Source of the DNA: Altererythrobacter sp.
GTDB lineage: Bacteria > Pseudomonadota > Alphaproteobacteria > Sphingomonadales > Sphingomonadaceae
Direction of reading: 5' to 3'
Length of the DNA stretch: 7,429 nt
Assembly (NCBI GenBank): GCA_011524425.1
Contig: WTKI01000132.1
Coordinates: 1 to 7,429, forward strand
The position numbers and the translations under genes were made by a program. Shown here piece by piece: positions 1-5,270 of the stretch; positions within the stretch are counted from its first letter, which is position 1; each line of letters opens with the position of its first letter. Under the pieces are notes generated by a model, which ran no database searches, had not been told where the DNA came from, and was given only the letters and a program-made list of their open reading frames with translations.

Positions 1-929
1 CCTCTCTCCAGCGCTTCCACGAGCGGAATACCATATCCTTCGGCAAAGGAAGGAAGCAATACGCCTCGGGCGCTAGCTATAGTTTTTGCCATCGCTCGAT
101 CATCAAGGTCGCTTTCGATTTTAACGAAGGGTGACACTTTAGGGCTTCTTTGCAGCCAGTCCAACACACCCTCGCTGCCTTTGCCCAACGATCCAGCGAA
201 AACGAGCTTTGGAGCCGATGGGCCCATCCGATCGACCAATTGGGACCAGACCCTCAGAAGCAAATGCGGATTCTTGCGTCTTTCAACTGTGCCAACCGCT
301 ACGAAATCGTTGGAATGCGTCGCCAGATTAGGTCTCAACTTTGGCAGGCTGCCGCTTGCGATATGAGCCACTAGCAATGAAGGAATATCCAAACCGCGAT
401 CGCGAGCAAAGCTTTGCAAAGCATCTGCAGTCGATTGCGAGTTGACGACAATGCCCGCTCCCTGGCGAATGGCGCTTTCAACGCGTCCGCGGTGCCTTTC
501 TGACTTGTGCGGTGTTGTCACTGAAGGGTTTGTAATCGGGATGAGGTCATGCAGCAGATACAAGGGTCGCAGTCCGGCGCGCTGGACCCACCTCCAATGT
601 GCTTCCAAGTCAAAGTCGGAATGTCCCACATTGATGTAAAATGCATTGCGTATTTGGCTGGGCTGCAGCGGCGCCGCGGCGCTCATCGTCAAAGCTGCAA
701 CCAGTGCCCGGCGAAACTGCCATTGGGGAAGTTCGAGCGAATCCATCAGCAAGTCGCTAGATGCGCGATTGAGCATAACCGCTCTGCCGCGAATTTGTAT
801 CACCGCGATGGAGCGATGTGCGAAATGCGCCGCATATGCGTCACAAACCCGGTCGATCCCGGTCGGGTTTGAACCATTCCAGCACCGTGCCGTCGCGCGT
901 GTCATATCGAGAAATACCGGTGCAGTCAT
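1..929 (-). CDS. GT4-type glycosyltransferase (GT-B fold), 3'-truncated by the window edge
   Basis: The reading frame is open from ATG 929 to the window edge (309 codons, no stop). The product should transfer a sugar from a nucleotide-sugar donor to a glycan or lipid acceptor on the cytoplasmic side. An N-terminal NPTGIDRV motif (residues about 21-28) matches the glycine loop of GT4 enzymes of the TGIDRV subgroup. The C-terminal half carries VGTVERRKN (212-220) and the EX7E-type donor-site motif with E297 and E305 in the context PSFAEGYGIPLVEAL. The missing C-terminus is probably about 50-80 residues. The start overlaps the stop of the nucleotidyltransferase as ATGA (926-929), which implies translational coupling as third gene of the ino1 operon. 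There is no clear Shine-Dalgarno. Donor, acceptor and linkage cannot be told from the sequence. Confidence 0.88.
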   Translation of the reverse strand, partial: MTAPVFLDMTRATARCWNGSNPTGIDRVCDAYAAHFAHRSIAVIQIRGRAVMLNRASSDLLMDSLELPQWQFRRALVAALTMSAAAPLQPSQIRNAFYINVGHSDFDLEAHWRWVQRAGLRPLYLLHDLIPITNPSVTTPHKSERHRGRVESAIRQGAGIVVNSQSTADALQSFARDRGLDIPSLLVAHIASGSLPKLRPNLATHSNDFVAVGTVERRKNPHLLLRVWSQLVDRMGPSAPKLVFAGSLGKGSEGVLDWLQRSPKVSPFVKIESDLDDRAMAKTIASARGVLLPSFAEGYGIPLVEALER

Positions 930-1708
930 GAGGCGGACGCCATCGTTTGCAACGCATCATCGAACAGCGCGTTTTCTTGGAAAAGTTCTGGCAACTGCGA
1001 GGGGACTTGTTGCTTTGCGAGGTGCAATGATTGAGCTTCATCCACGTCTAGCCACCAGCTTGAGCCGATATCGCACGTTCCTGCCTTGCCGCGATCTGCA
1101 AGCTCTTGCATTCCATCGGAAAGCGAGCCGGCCTTCCCCTGAGCAACGGAAGATTTGATTGCATCAATCAACCCAGAATTCACCATGAATGCACCGCAAT
1201 CAACAGCATCGTATCGATCAATATCCTTGCCAATGGCTACGATCTGTCCGGTTGCGTCGGTGCGAACCCAGGTGGCATCATCTGGATCCACTAAATCGGA
1301 GTCCACTCGACGATCTATCGCAAGGACAGCATCGTTTCCGCCCAACTGTGTGCCAGCAAGCTGTCTTAATGTGTCATGCGCAAAAATGTGATCGGCCATC
1401 ACCAGAAAGAATTGATCGCTCAGCGCATCAGCTGCCGCGAGAATAGAGTGACCGTTCGGTTTCGAATAGTCTGGCACCCTTCGGGTAATGATTTCGACGC
1501 TGTGTCTTTTGGAAATGTCCGAAAGACTGTTTTCGACTTCTTGCGCGCGGTATCCCGTTGCAACGACGATTTTGCTGGCGCCCACACTCATAAGTTGACG
1601 GATTGAGATCTCAAGCAAGCTAATCCCGTTGACGTGGGTCAGCGGCTTGCATGGCTCAATCGGACGAAGTCGACTTCCGTATCCGGCGGCCAATATAAGG
1701 GCGTCCAT
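926..1708 (-). CDS. Nucleotidyltransferase, probable inositol-1-phosphate cytidylyltransferase-like (CDP-inositol forming)
   Basis: The 260-residue cytosolic protein has the NTP-transferase Rossmann-like fold. The signature LAAGYGSRLRP (6-16) with K21-P22 binds the nucleotide. GHS (86-88) and MADH (104-107) sit where the family binds base and metal, and WLDVD (219-223) supplies the late metal aspartate. The DH pair, the DDATWV stretch (143-148) and the IGKDIDRYDAVDCGAF-like segment (159-174) are, from memory, typical of inositol-1-phosphate cytidylyltransferases of the di-myo-inositol-phosphate pathway. The reaction would be CTP plus inositol phosphate giving CDP-inositol and pyrophosphate. 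A GGAG ribosome site (1718-1721) lies 9 nt before ATG 1708. The gene follows ino1 by 21 bp and overlaps the downstream glycosyltransferase by 4 bp, so it belongs to the same operon. Alternatives are another sugar-phosphate or choline-phosphate nucleotidyltransferase; the fold is certain, the substrate is inferred from ino1. Confidence 0.85.
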   Translation of the reverse strand: MDALILAAGYGSRLRPIEPCKPLTHVNGISLLEISIRQLMSVGASKIVVATGYRAQEVENSLSDISKRHSVEIITRRVPDYSKPNGHSILAAADALSDQFFLVMADHIFAHDTLRQLAGTQLGGNDAVLAIDRRVDSDLVDPDDATWVRTDATGQIVAIGKDIDRYDAVDCGAFMVNSGLIDAIKSSVAQGKAGSLSDGMQELADRGKAGTCDIGSSWWLDVDEAQSLHLAKQQVPSQLPELFQENALFDDALQTMASAS

Positions 1709-1729
1709 CGTTTTGAACTCCGGCCGGCT

Positions 1730-2830
1730 CTATTCCGCTGCTCTTAGCTGGCCGACCAGATATTCATCCAGTAATCGGCCCGCTGCATTTTCGTCCATCT
1801 GATGGGGTGGGTGCTTGCAATAATATGCGCTCGGTACCGTCAAAGAGCCGCTTTCTCCATTGTCCAACGCAAACCGGCAGAACCTGATAGCGTCCATAAC
1901 GCAGGCTGCCGCATTGGGGCTGTCCTCAACTGACAGGCGAAGCTCCAGTTCGACTGGAATACCGCCCCATTGCTCCCCTTCTAATCTTAAGAAGCACAGC
2001 TTGTTGTCTTTTTGCCATGGGACATATTCTGAAGGTCCGATTTGAATATCTTCTGCCGCCAAACGAGCTGACAAAGCCGCTTGCACAGCTTCGGTCTTGG
2101 AGGTCTTTTTGCTGGTCAGACGCTCACGGTCGAGCATGTTCATAAAGTCGGTGTTGCCGCCTGTGTTGAGCTGATAGGTTCTCTCTACAGAAACACCGCG
2201 CGCAGAAAACAGCCTGGAAAGCGTGCGGTGGACGATCGTTGCGCCTACTTGCGCTTTGATATCGTCCCCAATGATCGGCAGCTTGCGTTCTCGAAAGCGT
2301 GCTTCCCATTTAGGGTCGCTGGCAATGAAGACTGGGATGCAATTGACTACAGCAACGCCAGCTTCCAGCGCGCACTCCATATAGAATTCTGTTGCGGCTT
2401 GAGAGCCAACTGGCAAAAAGTTTAGCAAGATTTCAGCACGAGATGCTCTTAGAGCTTCTACGATTTCAGCCTGTGTTGCATCCCTCTGCCCGGAGAGGCG
2501 GAAACCGCGCTCACCTCCGTTTAGCATATGCTCTGCAACGCCATCGAGCGTGCGCCCTTGGATAACCTTTGCGCCGGTAAGAGCCACATCGCAATTGAGC
2601 GCCTTGGTATTGTTTGGGGCAGCAAAAATAGCTTCGGCAATATCCTTGCCTACCTTGCGCTCATCTACATCAATGCCGAGCACAAATTGGACGTCTGAAG
2701 GGACATATCCCGCAATGTCAGGATGGATCAGGCCACCTGCTGTGGGATTGTTGGTATAATAGGAAACGCCTTGTACTAGGGAGCTAGCACAGTTTCCGAC
2801 GCCGATTATGGCAATGCGGATGGGGGACAT
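1730..2830 (-). CDS. ino1: myo-inositol-3-phosphate synthase (inositol-1-phosphate synthase)
   Basis: This NAD-dependent cytosolic enzyme isomerises D-glucose 6-phosphate to 1D-myo-inositol 3-phosphate, the only route to inositol made de novo. At 366 residues it matches the short actinobacterial/archaeal form (Mycobacterium Ino1 is about 367) rather than the roughly 530-residue eukaryotic form. The NAD loop IGVGNCASSLVQG is at 9-21, GDDIKAQVGAT at 188-198, LNTGGNTDFMNM at 221-232, the lysine-rich RLTSKKTSKT segment (active-site lysines) at 237-246, and DSPNAA at 303-308. ATG 2830 is chosen because it gives the family N-terminus MSPIRIAIIGVGN. A TTG at 2839 would add three residues but sits too close to the GAGG site (complement of 2842-2845), which is 11 nt from the ATG. 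It is first gene of the minus-strand operon, 21 bp before the nucleotidyltransferase. Inositol synthase is uncommon in alphaproteobacteria. Confidence 0.96.
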   Translation of the reverse strand: MSPIRIAIIGVGNCASSLVQGVSYYTNNPTAGGLIHPDIAGYVPSDVQFVLGIDVDERKVGKDIAEAIFAAPNNTKALNCDVALTGAKVIQGRTLDGVAEHMLNGGERGFRLSGQRDATQAEIVEALRASRAEILLNFLPVGSQAATEFYMECALEAGVAVVNCIPVFIASDPKWEARFRERKLPIIGDDIKAQVGATIVHRTLSRLFSARGVSVERTYQLNTGGNTDFMNMLDRERLTSKKTSKTEAVQAALSARLAAEDIQIGPSEYVPWQKDNKLCFLRLEGEQWGGIPVELELRLSVEDSPNAAACVMDAIRFCRFALDNGESGSLTVPSAYYCKHPPHQMDENAAGRLLDEYLVGQLRAAE

Positions 2831-2866
2831 AAGACGCAAAACCTCGATTCTAAGAATTGTCAGGAC

Positions 2867-2944
2867 CTAAGCAGTCACCCTCTCCATATCCATGATGCCT
2901 TCATCCATATTGGTTGGTCCCATTACAATCTTGAAACAAACCAT
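2867..2944 (-). CDS. Possible 25-codon leader ORF upstream of ino1
   Basis: An ATG at 2944 opens 25 codons ending in TAG (2869-2867), 36 nt before the ino1 start. The peptide is methionine-rich (begins MVCFKIVMGPTNMDEG). It lies inside the presumed ino1 leader, downstream of the candidate TATAAT. The only ribosome-site-like sequence is AGGG very near the ATG, which is poor spacing. It could be a leader peptide, but a chance ORF of this size is common. I do not recognise a family. Confidence 0.15.
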   Translation of the reverse strand: MVCFKIVMGPTNMDEGIMDMERVTA

Positions 2945-3029
2945 CGCCCTTTTGGTTCTCTCAGGGCTGTCTTTTTCTTATTTTTCTGTCTTTTACGGGC
3001 AATATTAAAAGCAGCAAGCCCGGATATAA

Positions 3030-3035
3030 ATTATA
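3030..3035 (-). promoter_or_regulatory. Candidate -10 box (TATAAT) for the ino1 operon
   Basis: The minus strand reads a perfect TATAAT here, within the odd palindrome TATAA-A-TTATA (3025-3035). No good -35 hexamer lies 16-18 bp upstream (the best is GACAGT-like at 3054-3059), so an activator or a non-standard promoter could be involved. The position would give a leader of about 190 nt before ino1. Confidence 0.35.
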
Positions 3036-3050
3036 CGCATTTGATGGTCG

Positions 3051-3061
3051 CAGACTGTCTG
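3051..3061. promoter_or_regulatory. 11-bp palindrome CAGAC-T-GTCTG, possible operator
   Basis: Perfect 5-bp inverted arms flank a single central base. It sits about 15-26 bp upstream of the candidate ino1 -10 box, overlapping where the -35 would be, and just before the TTGACC candidate for the rightward gene. It is therefore well placed to bind a dimeric regulator of both directions. The site is short and could arise by chance. Confidence 0.25.
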
Positions 3062-3066
3062 TTTTC

Positions 3067-3098
3067 TTGACCGTTTGGACTTGTTCTAGGGTCTAGTT
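3067..3098 (+). promoter_or_regulatory. Candidate rightward promoter for the second glycosyltransferase
   Basis: TTGACC (3067-3072) matches the -35 consensus in five of six bases. The best -10-like hexamer is TCTAGT (3092-3097), 19 bp downstream, which is longer than ideal. It lies 25-55 bp before the small upstream ORF. The -10 is weak, so this is a suggestion only. Confidence 0.25.
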
Positions 3099-3122
3099 CA
3101 CCGAACTTAACGAGGTCTGACC

Positions 3123-3206
3123 ATGATTGAAATTTGTCGATGCAATTGTGCTTGCCTATGCATCTCGATCGCGCGATGCAAATACGATGCCAGTGATTTG
3201 TGTTGA
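3123..3206 (+). CDS. Cysteine-rich 27-codon upstream ORF overlapping the glycosyltransferase start
   Basis: ATG 3123 is preceded by GAGG (3112-3115) at a 7-nt spacing, the best ribosome site in this leader. The frame encodes 27 residues with seven cysteines, five of them alternating (C5, C7, C9, C11, C13), and ends at TGA 3204-3206. The stop lies 17 nt inside the downstream glycosyltransferase, in another frame, so ribosomes stopping here could re-initiate at ATG 3187. It could be a cysteine-responsive leader peptide, a coupling ORF or chance. Runs of cysteine codons are known in leader peptides of actinobacterial sulfur genes, but I do not recognise this one. Confidence 0.3.
   Translation: MIEICRCNCACLCISIARCKYDASDLC
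3139..3180 (+). promoter_or_regulatory. Alternative stems GATGCA / TGCATC / GATGCA in the glycosyltransferase leader
   Basis: TGCATC at 3159-3164 can pair perfectly with GATGCA on either side, at 3139-3144 or at 3175-3180, so the two 6-bp hairpins exclude each other. All three lie inside the cysteine-rich ORF and just before ATG 3187. Ribosome position on the small ORF could in principle choose between them. The stems are short and partly reflect the self-palindrome ATGCAT. Confidence 0.2.
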
Positions 3207-4311
3207 TTGTCGGTATATCCGTCCTCGGCCGAGCGGGATCGGCATGCATGTGCGTGAATTGGTGGCTCGGCTGCCCAATTTAGCTCCAAAGTGGAGCTTT
3301 CTGCTTTTGCGTAATGCTGAAATGGACGAACCTTTGTCCACGGCTCCGAACGTCAAAGAACAAGTAATGCGGCAGGGCGCTAATACCCCGCAAAGCATGT
3401 GGGCCTTGCCGAGGCTTGTGGACTTTGAAGGTGTGGACCTGTTTCACGCACCTTCGAACATTCTTCCAGCGGGCGTGCCGGTGCCAACTGTCACCACGAT
3501 CCATGACATCATGTGGCTTACCCGGCCTGCCCTTTGTAATGCAGGTTTCTGGGGTCAAATTGAACGGCGCTTCTACAGCCACGGGTTGAGGCGAGCACTG
3601 CGTTCGAGTGAAGCGATTATCGCAGTGAGCAATGCCACAAGACTGGACATCGAACGTTATCATCCCGCGGCGGCCGAAAAGACCACCACCATTTTATCGG
3701 GGGTTTCCGGTTCCTTCCGGCCTGCAGAAATCGGCCAGAGCGGTAAGGCCGACATGGATATGCTTGGGCTGAATTACATTCTCGTAATCGGACAAAATGC
3801 GCCTTACAAAAATCACGCTGGCGCCATTCGCGCGTTTGCGCAGGTCGCTGTTGGCCATCCAGATGTTCAGCTCGTTCTTGTGCAGCGCAGAGGCAGGCGC
3901 TCGCGTCAGCTTGTCCAGTTGATACGTTCGTTGAACCTCAGCAGCCGTGTCCATTTTGTTGAGCCTTTGGACGATGAGAATCTGGTTGACCTTTATGCTG
4001 GTGCCATCGCGCTTTTGCACCCTTCATTATATGAAGGTTTCGGCATGCCGATCGCAGAGGCGATGGCTTGCGGTTGCCCGGTGATCACAAGCGACGTGTC
4101 TGCGATGCCTGAAGTGGCCGGGGGTGCTGCCCTGCTGGTCAATCCGGAAGATGCGCAGTCAATTGCTAAGGCCCTGCGGGATGTCCTTAGCGATGCAGAC
4201 TTGCGCAATGCGATGCGCAAACGGGGATTGGACCGCGCAAAGCAGCTATGTTGGGATCGCTGTGCCGAGCAACATATCGAGGTGTATCGGCGTGTAATCG
4301 AGATCGGCTAA
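3187..4311 (+). CDS. GT4-family (RfaB/PimA-like) glycosyltransferase
   Basis: This 374-residue GT-B enzyme is complete. It should transfer a sugar from a nucleotide-sugar to a glycan or lipid acceptor at the cytoplasmic face of the membrane. The N-terminus VDCRYIRPRPSGIG (6-19) contains the glycine-rich acceptor-side loop. HDIM (106-109) and AVSNAT (146-151) follow, then the donor domain IGQNAPYKNH (201-210, basic K208) and the EX7E motif E283/E291 in SLYEGFGMPIAEAMACG. ATG 3187 is chosen because it gives a family-like N-terminus. TTG 3127 would add 20 residues unlike the family, 11 nt from GAGG, and that GAGG better serves ATG 3123. It is transcribed divergently from ino1 and convergently with the next gene, overlapping it by 4 bp at the stops. 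The specific sugar is unknown; an inositol-phosphate acceptor is a guess from context. Confidence 0.9.
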   Translation: MPVICVDCRYIRPRPSGIGMHVRELVARLPNLAPKWSFLLLRNAEMDEPLSTAPNVKEQVMRQGANTPQSMWALPRLVDFEGVDLFHAPSNILPAGVPVPTVTTIHDIMWLTRPALCNAGFWGQIERRFYSHGLRRALRSSEAIIAVSNATRLDIERYHPAAAEKTTTILSGVSGSFRPAEIGQSGKADMDMLGLNYILVIGQNAPYKNHAGAIRAFAQVAVGHPDVQLVLVQRRGRRSRQLVQLIRSLNLSSRVHFVEPLDDENLVDLYAGAIALLHPSLYEGFGMPIAEAMACGCPVITSDVSAMPEVAGGAALLVNPEDAQSIAKALRDVLSDADLRNAMRKRGLDRAKQLCWDRCAEQHIEVYRRVIEIG

Positions 4312-5165
4312 ATACTGCCATTCAGATCCCGCAAAGTTCGACGAGCGCGGGCTACGCTTGTTGCAAGAACAATATTCAAAACGACAATTTCAAACAGGAA
4401 ATACCATTCCGGGTTTCCTGCGAGCATTGCCAAGCCCAATCCGATAGTGCGGTAAGGCGCTCCTAGAAAATCGCTCCCGTAAAGAGCTTTGGGCCCGGCA
4501 CGTTCAAGCGCGGCCTTTACATGAGTCGCCTTCGATGGATCTTTGAGCGCCCGATCGACCGCTGGGTCAGTGGGTGCAAGCCAGTCGGATAACCAAAGAT
4601 AGGCACGAGCGAGGGCAGAATTGACGGCTTTCGATCTATCGGCATCTGGCTCAGTTCTTAGCCAGCCCAATCCATGCATCCATTGCATGTATTGTCGCCG
4701 TTGAGATTCATAAAAATTGGCTTGCAGAATACGGCTCAACCCTGCCGCGATGGCCAGAATCCAGCCCATCAAGCCCCATGTCAGAGATGCCAGATGACCC
4801 AGCATCAGATAGAGCACGATATGCCCGGCATAGTCGCAAATACCGTCGACAATCTCACCGCTTGGGCTGGCTTTGCCAGTCAAGCGGGCCAGGTCTCCAT
4901 CAGCGCCATCCAGAACATGCCAACAGGCATGGATTGCGAAGCCGAATATGGCCGAATATGGCCAAGCTTCGTCCGCATAAACCCATGCAGCCAGAATGAT
5001 CGCTACACCGCCAGCGACTGAGACCATGTTTGGGGTGACAGGGGTCTTGCTGAGAGCAATTGCGACCCGCGAAGCTAAGGGGTGAAAGACCGCAGCATCG
5101 AGCGGGTGCTGTACGGAACGGACACGGCCAGTTGCTGATATGGTCTCGTGTGGCTGTTGTCTCAT
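4308..5165 (-). CDS. CDP-alcohol phosphotransferase, membrane-bound
   Basis: This 285-residue integral membrane protein belongs to the CDP-alcohol phosphatidyltransferase family. It shows the full signature with D86, D89, G90, A93, R94, G103, D107 and D111; the aspartates bind the metal and the CDP-linked substrate. TPNMVS (44-49) precedes the first membrane segment, as is usual. Hydrophobic segments fall near 46-63, 69-84, 112-124, 127-145, 238-249 and 254-270. A polar stretch at about 150-230 separates the last two and is longer than in minimal members. It would move a phospho-alcohol from a CDP donor to a hydroxyl acceptor. With ino1 beside it, phosphatidylinositol-phosphate synthesis or CDP-inositol use is plausible. 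ATG 5165 has GAGG (complement of 5170-5173) 4 nt upstream. It has its own transcription unit. A 10-bp tandem duplication lies in codons for about residues 67-75. Confidence 0.9.
   Translation of the reverse strand: MRQQPHETISATGRVRSVQHPLDAAVFHPLASRVAIALSKTPVTPNMVSVAGGVAIILAAWVYADEAWPYSAIFGFAIHACWHVLDGADGDLARLTGKASPSGEIVDGICDYAGHIVLYLMLGHLASLTWGLMGWILAIAAGLSRILQANFYESQRRQYMQWMHGLGWLRTEPDADRSKAVNSALARAYLWLSDWLAPTDPAVDRALKDPSKATHVKAALERAGPKALYGSDFLGAPYRTIGLGLAMLAGNPEWYFLFEIVVLNIVLATSVARARRTLRDLNGSI
4941..4963. repeat. 10-bp tandem duplication inside the CDP-alcohol phosphotransferase gene
   Basis: GCCGAATATG occurs twice in direct succession and is followed by GCC (2.3 units). As 10 is not a multiple of three, the two copies are read in different frames on the minus strand (WPYS then AIFG). 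Gain or loss of one unit would shift the frame just before the catalytic motif. Confidence 0.9.
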
Positions 5166-5270
5166 TGAGCCTCATTTTGTTGAGTTTGCTGATGTCCGCC
5201 TCCAAACCTGTGAGGAAAAGAGCAACCAAATGATCGTAACACTAATTCCAGTCTGCTAGCTAGTAAGGCA
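5166..5270. promoter_or_regulatory. Divergent 105-bp spacer between the two phosphotransferase genes
   Basis: Both flanking genes start here in opposite directions, so promoters for both are expected, but I find no convincing -35/-10 pair. A CTAGCTAG palindrome lies at 5256-5263, 7 bp before ATG 5271, where it could influence ribosome or regulator binding. A 9-codon ORF (ATG 5231 to TAG 5258-5260) is too short to support. Confidence 0.4.

Larger units (their letters stand above)
2831..3122. other. AT-rich divergent spacer between ino1 and the second glycosyltransferase
   Basis: This roughly 290-bp stretch, the longest gene-free part of the window, must hold promoters for both divergent units. 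It is visibly richer in A+T than the genes, with a pyrimidine-rich T tract near 2967-2994 and a TATAA-A-TTATA palindrome at 3025-3035. Apart from the doubtful 25-codon ORF (2867-2944), I see no coding signal and no hairpin followed by a T run that would act as terminator. The ino1 transcript would carry a leader of about 190 nt if it starts near the TATAAT box. Confidence 0.7.

Noticed and set aside
646..1158. 170-codon plus-strand ORF
   Set aside because: It lies antisense across the glycosyltransferase and nucleotidyltransferase, both of which have clear family motifs; the ORF has no recognisable motif and an implausible composition.
2831..2839. TTG 2839 as start of ino1
   Set aside because: It sits only about 2 nt from the GAGG site and adds just three residues; ATG 2830 gives the usual N-terminus.
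2967..2994. T-rich tract as a rho-independent terminator
   Set aside because: No stable GC-rich stem precedes it on the plus strand, and no plus-strand gene ends upstream of it.
3127..3186. TTG 3127 as start of the second glycosyltransferase
   Set aside because: The added 20 residues do not resemble GT4 N-termini, the ribosome site better fits ATG 3123, and ATG 3187 gives a family-like start.
3280..3663. 127-codon minus-strand ORF inside the second glycosyltransferase
   Set aside because: It is an antisense shadow of a gene with well-conserved GT4 motifs, and its composition is not protein-like.
4900..5229. 109-codon minus-strand ORF overlapping the start of the 285-residue phosphotransferase
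   Set aside because: It is an out-of-frame reading of the same strand; the catalytic motif is in the other frame.
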